Shown in pieces: positions 8,017-16,171 of a stretch of 64,000 nt of DNA (within the stretch, counting starts at the first letter, position 1; every line of letters starts with the position of its first letter). The translations under genes were made by a program, and so were the position numbers. The notes beneath the pieces are model-generated. The model searched no databases, was not told the DNA's origin, and saw nothing but the letters and a program-made list of their open reading frames with translations. Origin of the DNA: Teichococcus aerophilus (lineage in GTDB: Bacteria > Pseudomonadota > Alphaproteobacteria > Acetobacterales > Acetobacteraceae); NCBI RefSeq assembly GCF_014490485.1, contig NZ_JACTVA010000025.1, forward strand, positions 1 through 64,000. The letters are read 5' to 3'.

Positions 8017-8999
8017 GCGGCGTCTCCCTGCAGCAATTGCTCCAGCGCGCGGTGCACCAGGCGGGGGGCGAGGTCGAGCTTGTGGCGGTTATCCGGGCGT
8101 GGCGTGGCACCCTGCATGGCGAGCAGGCTGGCCTCCCGCAGCGTCGCCGGGGTCGGATGCCGGCCGGTCAGCGCGGCTTCCACCGCGTGCAGCCGCCACG
8201 GGATGGTGGCGACCCCACCGAGGGCCAGTCGCACATCGGCAATGGTGCCATCCGCGGCCAGTTCCAGCCCCGCCGCGACGCTGACGCTGGCGAATTCGTA
8301 GGAAGCGCGGTCCCGTAGCTTGAGATAGGCGGAGCGGCGGGACGCGGCGCTGGCGGGGATGCAGAGGGCGGTGACGATCTCGCCGGGTTCGAGGGCGAAT
8401 TCGCGGTGGGGCGTCTCGCCGGGCAGCAGGAAGAAGTCCTCCGCCGGCATCCAGCGCGTGCCGATCTCGATGACAGCGCCGACGGCCACCAGGGCCACGG
8501 CGAGATCGCCTGGATAGGTGGCGATGCAGGCCTCGCTGGTACCGAGCAGGGCGTGATGGTGGGTGACGCCGCCCGCTGCCGCGCAGCCGCTGCCGGGGGT
8601 ACGGCGGTTGCAGGCGGGGAAGGAAGCGGGGTCCCGGTAATAGGCGCAGCGGGTGCGTTGCAGCAGGTTGCCGCCCAGCGTCGCCATGTTGCGGATCTGC
8701 GCCGAGGCGGAGAGCGCCAGCGCCTGGGCGACGGCCGGGCAGGCGGCGCGCACGGCCACGTGTCGCATGGCCGCCGCCATCCGTACCAGGGCGCCGAGAT
8801 GGAGCGATTCCGCATCGGCACGGATATCGGCGAGGCCGGGCAGGTGGGTGATGTCGACCACCTCTGCGGGCCGGACGACGTCGCACTTGGCAAGGTCCAG
8901 CAGCGTGGTGCCGCCGGCCAGGATGGCGCTTTCCGCGCGCGCGGCCAGCGGCCCGGCCTGTTCCAGCGTGGTGGCGCGATGGTAGGCGAAGTCCCTCAT
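8013..8999 (-). CDS. Aldehyde oxidoreductase FAD-binding subunit (PaoB/YagS-like)
   Basis: A 328-residue FAD-binding subunit. The flavin loop AILAGGTTLLDLAK is near residue 30. Around residue 115 the sequence GGNLLQRTRC, then AC and GSGC, reproduces the extra cysteine-rich insertion of PaoB, which binds a [4Fe-4S] cluster between the FAD and the 2Fe-2S subunit. GTSEACIATYPGDLAVAL and the DRASYEFASVSVAA segment are also PaoB-like. The ATG at 8999 is preceded by GGAGG inside the upstream gene and overlaps its stop codon (ATGA). This subunit is the reason for calling the operon PaoABC-type rather than generic xanthine dehydrogenase. Confidence 0.88.
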   Translation of the reverse strand: MRDFAYHRATTLEQAGPLAARAESAILAGGTTLLDLAKCDVVRPAEVVDITHLPGLADIRADAESLHLGALVRMAAAMRHVAVRAACPAVAQALALSASAQIRNMATLGGNLLQRTRCAYYRDPASFPACNRRTPGSGCAAAGGVTHHHALLGTSEACIATYPGDLAVALVAVGAVIEIGTRWMPAEDFFLLPGETPHREFALEPGEIVTALCIPASAASRRSAYLKLRDRASYEFASVSVAAGLELAADGTIADVRLALGGVATIPWRLHAVEAALTGRHPTPATLREASLLAMQGATPRPDNRHKLDLAPRLVHRALEQLLQGDAA

Positions 9000-9553
9000 G
9001 ATGAAGCCTCCGACGGCAGGGCGGCGGCGGCGCGTTGCACCGCGGCGACGATGTGGGGATAGGCGCCGCACCGGCAGAGATTGCCGGACATGTATTCGCG
9101 GATCTCGGCCTCCGAGCCGGCATGGCCCTCGCGGATGCAGGCGACGGCGGACATGATCTGGCCCGGCGTGCAGAAGCCGCACTGGAAGGCATCTTCCGCC
9201 AGGAAGGCGGCCTGCACGGCGTGCAGCGTGCCGTCGGCGCCGGCCAGGCCCTCGATGGTGGCGATAGCGCTGCCCTCGGCCTGGCGGGCCAGGGTCAGGC
9301 AGGCCAGCACGCGCTGGCCGTCCAGATGCACGGTGCAGGCGCCGCACTGGCCCTGGTCGCAGCCCTTCTTGGTGCCGGTGAGGTGCAGACGCTCGCGCAG
9401 CGCATCGAGCAGGGTGGTACGGTCCTCCACCATCACCACATGGTCGTGGCCGTTGATGAAAAGCGTGATCGGACGGTTCGGCACGGGCGATCCTTGCGGC
9501 AGCGCGGCCGGAGGCGCAGCCGCGGGGGCGGCTGCATGGGCGGTAGGGGGCAT
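8996..9553 (-). CDS. Aldehyde oxidoreductase 2Fe-2S subunit (PaoA/YagT-like)
   Basis: A 185-residue iron-sulfur subunit with both expected clusters: the ferredoxin-type motif KKGCDQGQCGACTVHLDG plus a later Cys (VLACL), and the helical-domain motifs CGFCTPGQIM and GNLCRCGAYPHI. It passes electrons between the Mo and FAD subunits. E. coli PaoA has a twin-arginine signal; here the N-terminus is a neutral Ala/Pro-rich stretch (MPPTAHAAAPAAAPPAALP) with no RR motif, so a cytoplasmic location is inferred. It is the first gene of the operon and faces the TetR gene across a region holding a TetR-type operator. Confidence 0.9.
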   Translation of the reverse strand: MPPTAHAAAPAAAPPAALPQGSPVPNRPITLFINGHDHVVMVEDRTTLLDALRERLHLTGTKKGCDQGQCGACTVHLDGQRVLACLTLARQAEGSAIATIEGLAGADGTLHAVQAAFLAEDAFQCGFCTPGQIMSAVACIREGHAGSEAEIREYMSGNLCRCGAYPHIVAAVQRAAAALPSEASS

Positions 9554-9594
9554 GACAGAGGCTCCCGATGGACAGATAATGGGGGGCGGGGCAC

Positions 9595-9615
9595 AAACGG
9601 AGGGTGCCTCCGTTT
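9595..9615. promoter_or_regulatory. TetR-type operator, perfect 9-bp inverted repeat
   Basis: AAACGGAGG (9595-9603) and CCTCCGTTT (9607-9615) form a perfect inverted repeat around GTG. It lies between the Mo-hydroxylase operon (first codon at 9553) and the TetR gene (start 9676). Length, symmetry and position fit an operator bound by the adjacent regulator, controlling itself and the oxidoreductase operon. Confidence 0.75.
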
Positions 9616-9675
9616 ACAATCGGGATCTATGGCGGTCCGGTCAAGGGGAGAATTGCGCCCGTGGGAGCTGGTGGC

Positions 9676-10287
9676 GTGAATGACGCGGTGAATCGCCCTC
9701 AACATTCCGGGGCGAAGCGGGCCGATGCCCGGCGCAACCGGGAACGCCTGCTGGCCGCCGCCCGCCACCTGTTGGCCGAGCAGGGCATGGCCGCCTCGCT
9801 GGAAGCGGTTGCCCGCCAGGCCGGCGTCGGCATCGGCACGCTCTACCGCCACTTCCCGACGCGGGAAGCCTTGGTCGAGGCCCTGTACCGCGATGAGCTG
9901 GACGCGCTGCTGGAGGCTTCCACCCGCCTGTCCGCCACCCTGCCGCCGGACGAGGCGCTGGCCCAGTTCATGCACCACAGCCTGGACTACATGGCCACCA
10001 AGCGCGGCCTGGGCGACAGCCTGCGCCAGCTGATGCAGGCCAGGCCGGAATTGCTGGAGGCGGCGCAGGCGAGCTTCCCCGGCACCGTCTCCCGCCTTGT
10101 GCAGGAGGGCATCGCCGCCGGCCGCATCCGCCCGGACGCCGAGGCGGAGGACGTGCTGCAAGCCCTGGCCGGTCTGTACTCCGCACCGGTCGGGCCCGAT
10201 TGGCGCCGCCGCGCCGGCCGGGTGCTGACCCTGCTGATGGATGGGCTGCGGACGCTGCCACAGGCGGGTGGAATGCCGTCAGCGTAG
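9676..10287 (+). CDS. TetR-family transcriptional regulator of the aldehyde oxidoreductase operon
   Basis: A 203-residue TetR regulator: helix-turn-helix segment LEAVARQAGVGIGTLYRHFPTREALVEALY in the N-terminal third and a helical ligand domain after it. The GTG at 9676 is chosen because GGGAG lies eight bases upstream; an in-frame GTG at 9604 would start inside the operator palindrome, and its extra residues (PPFTIGIYGGP...) resemble no TetR N-terminus. Divergent orientation and the shared palindrome imply repression of the PaoABC-like genes, probably relieved by an aldehyde or aromatic ligand. Repeat copy 2 follows eight bases after the stop codon. Confidence 0.88.
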   Translation: MNDAVNRPQHSGAKRADARRNRERLLAAARHLLAEQGMAASLEAVARQAGVGIGTLYRHFPTREALVEALYRDELDALLEASTRLSATLPPDEALAQFMHHSLDYMATKRGLGDSLRQLMQARPELLEAAQASFPGTVSRLVQEGIAAGRIRPDAEAEDVLQALAGLYSAPVGPDWRRRAGRVLTLLMDGLRTLPQAGGMPSA

Positions 10288-10295
10288 TCGGCAGG

Positions 10296-10537
10296 GAAGG
10301 CCGGGGAAGGAATTCCCCGGACCCCTTCTTTTCTTTTTCGAGTTCTGGGGCGTGGCTGTGGAACGGTTGTACAAGGATGACGGCTGGGTGCGCCGGAGGT
10401 CTTGGACCTCCGGCGACTGACGGCCCAGCCCGCGTAGCCCCATTAAAACATCACGAAGCGTCCGCTCTCAGTCTGAAGCGTGGACGCCAAACTCGCAGAA
10501 AAAAGAAGGGGTCTGGGGAATTCTTTCCCCAGCCTTG
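10296..10537 (+). repeat. CTR intergenic repeat, copy 2 (standard interior)
   Basis: It sits at the convergent junction between the TetR gene and the cytochrome gene. The left hairpin CCGGGGAAGGAATTCCCCGG is followed by CCCCTTCTTTTCTTTTT. The right end is the mirror image (AAAAAAGAAGGGG, then a CTGGGGAA/TTCCCCAG hairpin). The central dyad at 10391-10415 has perfect 11-bp arms, with outer GGCTGGG/CCCAGCC arms. Confidence 0.88.
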
Positions 10538-10577
10538 CTGCATCTCCAGGTAGAAGCGATAGAAAGAACCAAGTTCC

Positions 10578-12311
10578 CTACAGCGTCTTCAGATACTCGA
10601 CGATATCGCGGCGCTGCCCCTCGCCCAGTTCCGGCCCGATGATGCCGGGCCCTGGGCCTCCGTTGCGGAATTCGTGGCCGCGGTTGGAGTTGCCGGGCAG
10701 GGCGGTATCGAACCGGAAGGTGCCGGGGCGTGTGACGGTGGAGAAGCCGACGTCGCGCGGGTTGAATTGCCGGCTGCCGACCTGGAATACGGCGTCGCGT
10801 TGCTCGCCGGGTAGCAGCATCTGGTAGAGGCTGGGGACGGCGCCGTTGTGCAGGTAGGGCGCGGTGGCCCAGATGCCGTTGAGGGGGCGGGCGCGGTAGG
10901 CGGCGGGGGCGCGCCATTCGTTCGGGCGGTTGCCGCTCATCGCGGCGCGGCCGGGGCGGACGACGCCGGCGGTGTCGGTCCACGGGCCTTGTGCCGGCAC
11001 CTGGTAGAATTCGAAGAAGCCTTCGATGACGGCTGTGGTGGCTTCCTGCAGCCCGGCGGCGGCGGAGACGCGGCGGCCATCGGGCAGGGTGGCCATGCGC
11101 TGGCGGAAATTCATGGCGGTGCGGGGGTCAGTACCGATGCGCTGCAGCGGCACCATGGTGACCTGCGGGGTGGATGCCGCCGCACTGGGCGCGGCGGGGT
11201 CCCAGGCCTGGTGGCAGCCGGAGCAGAGCTGCGCGAAGTATGTCTGGCCGCGCGCTGCGGCGGCACGGTCGATCGGGCCGAGGATGTCTTCCGGCCAGGG
11301 GGGCGCGCGCAGGCCGGCGCCGGGGGCAGGGCCGGCCAGCAGGCTTTCCATGTCGAAGATATTCTGGATGCGGACGGAGCTGCGGTGGATCTGCTCCGGC
11401 GTGCCGCCCTGCTTGACGATGGCGCGCACGCCCAGCGCTTCGGCGACGTTGCGGGCCAGGGGCTGGCGGATGGCGCCGTTATACTGCACCCAGTCGAACC
11501 AGGGGGCGTCCCACAGCGCGGGGTAGCTGACCGGGCCATCGGCCACGGCCAGGTTCTCCGGCCGGTTCGGCAGGGTGGCGAAGACGAAGTTGCCGCCGCG
11601 GCCCAGTGCGTCCAGCCGGCCGAAGCCTTCGGTGACGGGATAGATGTGGCGCCGCTCGGCCAGCCCGGCTTCGGTGCGGCCCCGGTCCAGTGCCAGGCCC
11701 AGGCGGGTGTGCAGCGCGTCGCGCGCTTGCGGCGTATCGGGCTGGTTGGCGGCGGCGAGGACGCGGGAGGCGAAGCGGTCGAAGCGCGGTTCGGAGCCGT
11801 AGGTGAGGAACATCGCGATGCCGATGGCGTCCTGGAAGGCGCCGATATCGACCATGGAAGGCCCGCCCTCGATGCGGATGGCTTTGCGGCCGAGCTCGAC
11901 CTGCCCGGTGTGGCAGGCGGCGCAGGTCAGGCCCACCACGACTTCCGGCGTGTCCGAGCCTTCCTGCACGCCGAACTCGTCTCGCGCGAAGCCGATGGGG
12001 AGCGTGTCCGGGTTGAGGGGGGAAGGCGCGGAGGGCAGGAAGCCGAAGCGGGCCATGTGCGCCGGGGCGATGAAGGCCGGCGCTGCCGCGGGCCAGCTCA
12101 GTACCGGCTGTTCCAGCGCCAGCAGCCAGGCGTAGGGCATCAGCTTGGTGCCCTGGGAGGTATGGTGGAACCAGGCGCGCTGCCCGGCGCTCCAGTTCTG
12201 CGCCGCGATGTGGATGACCTCGTCCGGCTGGTCGTCGGGCAGGCGGCTGGCGCAGCCGAAGCTGGCGAGTGCGACGAGGGAAGCCGCCACCAGGGTGAGG
12301 CGCTGGGTCAA
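10578..12311 (-). CDS. Di-haem cytochrome c protein (cytochrome c peroxidase / RoxA-like), exported
   Basis: A 577-residue exported protein with two c-type haem sites, CAACH (C130-x2-C133-H134) and CSGCH (about residue 365), in the MauG/di-haem peroxidase arrangement. The N-terminus is a signal peptide ending ...SLVALASFGCAS, possibly a lipoprotein signal, although the lipobox is imperfect. Length and haem spacing resemble the RoxA-like group annotated as 'di-haem cytochrome c peroxidase', longer than classical bacterial peroxidases (about 320-350). The start is a TTG at 12311 supported by GGAGGA seven bases upstream. It is a single gene between repeat copy 2 and a divergent TetR gene. The substrate is unknown; an oxidative role in the periplasm is inferred. 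Confidence 0.75.
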   Translation of the reverse strand: MTQRLTLVAASLVALASFGCASRLPDDQPDEVIHIAAQNWSAGQRAWFHHTSQGTKLMPYAWLLALEQPVLSWPAAAPAFIAPAHMARFGFLPSAPSPLNPDTLPIGFARDEFGVQEGSDTPEVVVGLTCAACHTGQVELGRKAIRIEGGPSMVDIGAFQDAIGIAMFLTYGSEPRFDRFASRVLAAANQPDTPQARDALHTRLGLALDRGRTEAGLAERRHIYPVTEGFGRLDALGRGGNFVFATLPNRPENLAVADGPVSYPALWDAPWFDWVQYNGAIRQPLARNVAEALGVRAIVKQGGTPEQIHRSSVRIQNIFDMESLLAGPAPGAGLRAPPWPEDILGPIDRAAAARGQTYFAQLCSGCHQAWDPAAPSAAASTPQVTMVPLQRIGTDPRTAMNFRQRMATLPDGRRVSAAAGLQEATTAVIEGFFEFYQVPAQGPWTDTAGVVRPGRAAMSGNRPNEWRAPAAYRARPLNGIWATAPYLHNGAVPSLYQMLLPGEQRDAVFQVGSRQFNPRDVGFSTVTRPGTFRFDTALPGNSNRGHEFRNGGPGPGIIGPELGEGQRRDIVEYLKTL

Positions 12312-12621
12312 GGCCGTGTCCTCCTGCCGTTGCCCGGTACGGCGTGGGCGATGTCCGGGTTGTCATGGATGGCGCATCAGGAAATGTCGGGAGGCACGTT
12401 GGCCGCGGGGCCGCCACGCCCGAAGGGCGTGCGTGCGCCACGTCGTCGTGGTGGGGGTGGCGCGGTGCCGCCGGGCGTGGAGCGTAATCTGCGCCGTCAG
12501 GCATTTCGTTTTCAAGTCGGAATAATTTGTGGAGCTGTGCTTTCAGGTGCGCCGGCTTTGCGGGCTTGCAGTTAAATGTTGAGCGTCATAAATAAGGGCC
12601 CGGAGCATCGAGAGGGCCGTC
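12312..12621. other. Divergent intergenic region with hairpin and promoter
   Basis: This 310-bp stretch has no gene. It holds a perfect CACGCCC/GGGCGTG hairpin (12415-12431, loop GAA) within very GC-rich DNA. Its last 120 bases are AT-rich and contain the promoter listed separately for the TetR gene. No repeat copy is present, as for most divergent junctions here. Confidence 0.5.
12566..12594 (+). promoter_or_regulatory. Sigma-70-type promoter for the TetR/MFS operon
   Basis: TTGCAG (12566-12571) and TAAATA (12589-12594) are separated by 17 bp. They end 27 bp before the TetR start codon, in an AT-rich island that stands out from the surrounding DNA. Confidence 0.5.
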
Positions 12622-13233
12622 ATGCGCGTCAGCCGGGAGCAGGCGGGGAAGAACCGCGAGGACGTCATTGCCGTCGCCAGCCAGCTGTTCCGCGAGCGGG
12701 GCTTCGACGGCGTCGGCATCGCTGACATCATGAAGGCCGCCGGGCTGACCCATGGCGGCTTCTACGGCCAGTTCCAGTCCAAGCAGCATCTGGCGGCCGA
12801 GGCGAGCAAGGCGGCGCTGGAGAAGACCCGGCTGATGCTGGCGCAGGTCGCCGCCCAGGCAGGCGCGCGGGGCTTCGATGCCATCGTGGAATTCTACCTG
12901 TCCGGCAAGCCGAGCCAGAACCCGGCGCGCGGTTGCCCGGTGCCCGCCCTGGGCGCCGATGCGGCACGAGCCGGCGGCGCGGTGCAGGCGGCCTTCGAGG
13001 CCGGGGTGGAAGGCTATGTGACGCTGCTGGCCGAGGCGATCGCCGCTCAGGCGGGCGGAACCGCCGCGTCCCGCCGTCCGGATGCCATGGCTGCCTTCGC
13101 CGCCATGGTGGGCGCGCTCACCCTTTCCCGTGCCGTGGGCGACCCTGACCTTGCGGCGGAGATCCGCCAATCCTGCCTGCGCGACCTGCAAGCGCGGGTG
13201 GCGACGGCGCGCCTGCCGGACGCGGCGGGCTGA
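12622..13233 (+). CDS. TetR/AcrR-family regulator of drug efflux
   Basis: A 203-residue TetR regulator. The DNA-binding helices are visible in GFDGVGIADIMKAAGLTHGGFYGQF (about residues 32-56), followed by QSKQHLAAEA. The C-terminal half is helical with a conserved CPVPALGADAAR segment. It starts 66 bp upstream of the Bcr/CflA exporter in the same direction, so it probably represses that gene and itself. The ATG at 12622 follows the promoter at 12566-12594. Confidence 0.87.
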   Translation: MRVSREQAGKNREDVIAVASQLFRERGFDGVGIADIMKAAGLTHGGFYGQFQSKQHLAAEASKAALEKTRLMLAQVAAQAGARGFDAIVEFYLSGKPSQNPARGCPVPALGADAARAGGAVQAAFEAGVEGYVTLLAEAIAAQAGGTAASRRPDAMAAFAAMVGALTLSRAVGDPDLAAEIRQSCLRDLQARVATARLPDAAG

Positions 13234-13299
13234 ACGACCGCCTTCCCGAATTCCCGTGCAGCCGGTGACGCTGCCACTCGCGCCAGAGGAACCTCGCTG

Positions 13300-14550
13300 T
13301 TGCCCGCAACCCATGAGACGGCTTCGGCCCAGGACGGCACGGCGCCAGCGCGCCGGCTGACCGGCGGCACGCTGGCCCTGCTGGCCGGGCTCTCGGCCAT
13401 CGGTACGCTGTCGACCACGATCATCCTGCCATCCTTCCCGGCCATGGCACGGGATTTCGACGTGACGACGCGGCAACTGGGCCTGGCGCTTTCCAGCTTC
13501 TTCGTCGCCTTCGCCATCGGCCAGCTGCTCATTGGCCCGCTGTCGGACCGTTTTGGCCGGCGGTGGCTGGTGCTGGGCGGGCTGATGGTGTTCGCGGCGG
13601 GCTGCGTGGTGTGCGCGCTGGCACCGTCCTTCGCCGTGCTCATCCTCGGCCGGGTGGTGCAGGCGCTCGGCGTCTGCGCCGCCTCCGTGCTCTCCCGAGC
13701 CATCGCACGGGACCTGTTCGAGGGCGAGGCGCTGGCCCGCGCGCTGTCCCTCACCATGATCGCCATGGCGGCGGCGCCGGGCTTCTCGCCGCTGTTGGGC
13801 AGCGGGCTGGACGTCGCCTTCGGTTGGCGCTGGACGTTCCTGCTGGTGGGCGCGGCGGGGTTGCTGCTGGGCCTGCGGTATCTCGCTGCCCTGGGCGAGA
13901 CGCATCCGCCGGACCGCCGTTCCGCCCATGCGCCAAGATCCATCGCCGCCGCCTATGGCCAGCTGGCGACAAACCGCATCTTCCTGATGCCGGCACTGGC
14001 CGTCAGCTGCATCATCGGCGGGCTCTACGCCTTCTTCGGTGCGAGCCCGGCGGTGCTGCTGGGAGTGTTTGGCCTGACGCCGCTGCATCTCGGCCTGCTC
14101 TTCGCGGCGACGGTGGTCGTCGTCTTCGCCGCCGGGTTGCTGGCGCCCCGGCTGGCCCGCCGCTTCGGGGCACGGCGCGTGGCGCTGGCGGGCATCGTCA
14201 TCGCGCTGGGCGGCGGCAGCATCCTGCTGGCGTCGTCCGGTACGCCCAACCTGCCGCTCTTCACGACCGGGGTAACGGTGTTCCTGTTCGGCATGGGGCT
14301 GGTGAACCCGATCGGGACGGCCATGGCGCTGCAACCCTTCGGCCAGCAGGCCGGCCTGGCCTCCGCGTTGCTGGGGTTTTTCCAGATGGGCTGCGCTGCA
14401 CTGGGAACCTGGCTGAGTACCAGCCTGCCGCTACCGACGATGGCGGCGCTGGGGGTCATTCTCGTCGGTGGATCGCTGGCGGCCCTGGCGGCGTTCGCGG
14501 GGTATCGGGTGCCGGCTGCCATCCCCGGTCCCGCCATCGGGAAGGCATAG
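13300..14550 (+). CDS. Bcr/CflA-family multidrug MFS exporter
   Basis: A 416-residue inner-membrane protein with about twelve hydrophobic segments. The loop 2-3 motif GPLSDRFGRRWLVLGG is the MFS signature. The opening segment (LALLAGLSAIGTLSTTIILPSFPAMA) and the motif GRVVQALGVCAASVLSRAIARD are typical of drug/H+ antiporters of the Bcr/CflA group. The start is a TTG at 13300 with AGAGGAA about eight bases upstream; no nearby ATG preserves the family N-terminus. It is co-directional with the TetR gene. Likely function is proton-driven export of a toxic small molecule; the substrate is not predictable. Confidence 0.88.
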   Translation: MPATHETASAQDGTAPARRLTGGTLALLAGLSAIGTLSTTIILPSFPAMARDFDVTTRQLGLALSSFFVAFAIGQLLIGPLSDRFGRRWLVLGGLMVFAAGCVVCALAPSFAVLILGRVVQALGVCAASVLSRAIARDLFEGEALARALSLTMIAMAAAPGFSPLLGSGLDVAFGWRWTFLLVGAAGLLLGLRYLAALGETHPPDRRSAHAPRSIAAAYGQLATNRIFLMPALAVSCIIGGLYAFFGASPAVLLGVFGLTPLHLGLLFAATVVVVFAAGLLAPRLARRFGARRVALAGIVIALGGGSILLASSGTPNLPLFTTGVTVFLFGMGLVNPIGTAMALQPFGQQAGLASALLGFFQMGCAALGTWLSTSLPLPTMAALGVILVGGSLAALAAFAGYRVPAAIPGPAIGKA

Positions 14551-14688
14551 CGGCATGCGTGCGTCCGTGCCACGCCATGGCCGTGCGCGGGCACACGCCA
14601 CCACGCCGCTGCGAAATCCGCAGGCTGCGACTGAATCGAGGGCTCACGCTGCATGCGGGACTTCCCCGCAAACGCCAATGGAGGTTTC

Positions 14689-15876
14689 ATGACTCACGCT
14701 GATCCCGTCGTCATCGTCGCCGCGGTGCGCACGCCGCTTGGCCGCTTCCAGGGCGAGCTGGCCGGAGTTTCGGCCCACGCCCTCGGCAGCCATGCCATCA
14801 GGTCCGCGCTGGCCCGGGCTGGTCTGGAAGGCGGGCAGGTGGACGAGGTGCTGATGGGCTGCGTCCTGCCCGCCGGCCAGGGGCAGGCGCCGGCGCGGCA
14901 GGCCGCGCGCGGTGCCGGCCTGCCGGACGCGGTAGGCGCCACCACGGTCAACAAGGTCTGTGGTTCCGGCATGAAGGCGACGATGCTGGCGCACGACCTG
15001 ATCCTGGCCGGCTCGGCCGGCATCGTCGTCTCCGGCGGCATGGAATCGATGTCCAACGCCCCGTACTTGCTCGCCAAGGCGCGCGGCGGCTACCGCGTCG
15101 GCCACGACCGCATCTTTGACCACATGATGCTGGACGGGCTGGAAGATGCCTATGAGCAGGGCCGCGCCATGGGCGAGTTCGGCGAAGTGGCAGCGCAGCG
15201 CTACGGCTTCACCCGCCAGGACCAGGACGACTACGCGGTCGAGACCCTGACGCGTGCCCGGCAGGCCATCGAGGGCGGCGCCTTCCAGGCGGAGATCGAG
15301 CCGGTCGCCGTGCCGGTCAAAGGCGGCACGCAGCTCGTCAGCCAGGACGAGCACCCGATGAAGGTCTCGCCGGAGAAGATCCCGAAGCTGAAGCCGGCCT
15401 TCAGCGCCGATGGCACCATCACCGCCGCCAGCGCCTCGGCCAATGCCGACGGCGCGGCGGCACTGGTGCTGATGCGGCGCTCCGCCGCGTTGCAGGCGGG
15501 CTTGACGGTGCTGGCCGAGATCAAGGCACACGCCACCCACAGCCAGGAACCGGGCTGGTACACCACCGCGCCAATCCCCGCCATTCGCAAGCTGCTGGAC
15601 AAGGCCGGCTGGTCCGTCGCCGATGTAGACCTGTTCGAAATCAACGAGGCCTTCGCCGTCGTCGCCATGGCCGCCGCGAAGGAACTGGACATCGCGCGCG
15701 GCAAACTCAACGTCCACGGCGGCGCCTGCGCCCTGGGCCACCCGATCGGCGCAACCGGTGCGCGGCTGATCGTCACGCTGCTGCATGCGTTGCAACGCCA
15801 GGGCGCGAAGCGCGGCGTCGCCGCCTTGTGCATCGGCGGCGGGGAAGCGACGGCGATTGCGATTGAGCGCCCTTGA
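14689..15876 (+). CDS. Acetyl-CoA C-acetyltransferase (thiolase)
   Basis: A 395-residue thiolase that interconverts two acetyl-CoA and acetoacetyl-CoA. The nucleophilic Cys lies in NKVCGSGMKA (about residue 90), the catalytic His in GGACALGHPIGATGAR (about residue 350), and the second Cys in ALCIGGGEA near the C-terminus. NEAFAVVAMA is also standard. The ATG at 14689 has GGAGG four bases upstream; an earlier in-frame ATG at 14653 adds residues the family lacks. AtoB and PhaA-type enzymes cannot be separated by sequence alone. It could use acetoacetyl-CoA derived from the mevalonate route at 45982-48175, though the genes are 30 kb apart. Confidence 0.92.
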   Translation: MTHADPVVIVAAVRTPLGRFQGELAGVSAHALGSHAIRSALARAGLEGGQVDEVLMGCVLPAGQGQAPARQAARGAGLPDAVGATTVNKVCGSGMKATMLAHDLILAGSAGIVVSGGMESMSNAPYLLAKARGGYRVGHDRIFDHMMLDGLEDAYEQGRAMGEFGEVAAQRYGFTRQDQDDYAVETLTRARQAIEGGAFQAEIEPVAVPVKGGTQLVSQDEHPMKVSPEKIPKLKPAFSADGTITAASASANADGAAALVLMRRSAALQAGLTVLAEIKAHATHSQEPGWYTTAPIPAIRKLLDKAGWSVADVDLFEINEAFAVVAMAAAKELDIARGKLNVHGGACALGHPIGATGARLIVTLLHALQRQGAKRGVAALCIGGGEATAIAIERP

Positions 15877-15897
15877 TGGGGAGACTTGGTAGGGAGG

Positions 15898-16147
15898 GAA
15901 GGCCGGGGGAAGGAATTCCCCCGGGCCCCCTTCTTTTGTTTTTGCGAGTTTGGCGTATTGCCAGGGTGGTCGAATTATCGCGGTGCTCTGAAAGACATAC
16001 TGGGCACTTGTGACGTCAAACGACTGCCTATCTGGGGTCGGAAGATTGGGCTTTTTGGATCACTGACTTCCGCGCTGCATTCAGAGGAACCAACACAAAC
16101 TCGAAGAAAAGAAAGAAGGGGCCTGGGGAATTCCTTCCCCAGCCTTC
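15898..16147. repeat. CTR intergenic repeat, copy 3 (variant interior)
   Basis: The ends are typical (GAAGGCCGGGGGAAGGAATT...; right end GAAGGGGCCTGGGGAATTCC...), at the convergent junction of the thiolase and M20 genes. The 160-base interior is unrelated to the standard one: it lacks the CGCCGGAGGTC dyad and is less GC-rich. This shows that the ends are the conserved unit. Confidence 0.82.
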
Positions 16148-16171
16148 TGCTCCACGCTTGATAAACCCGGC

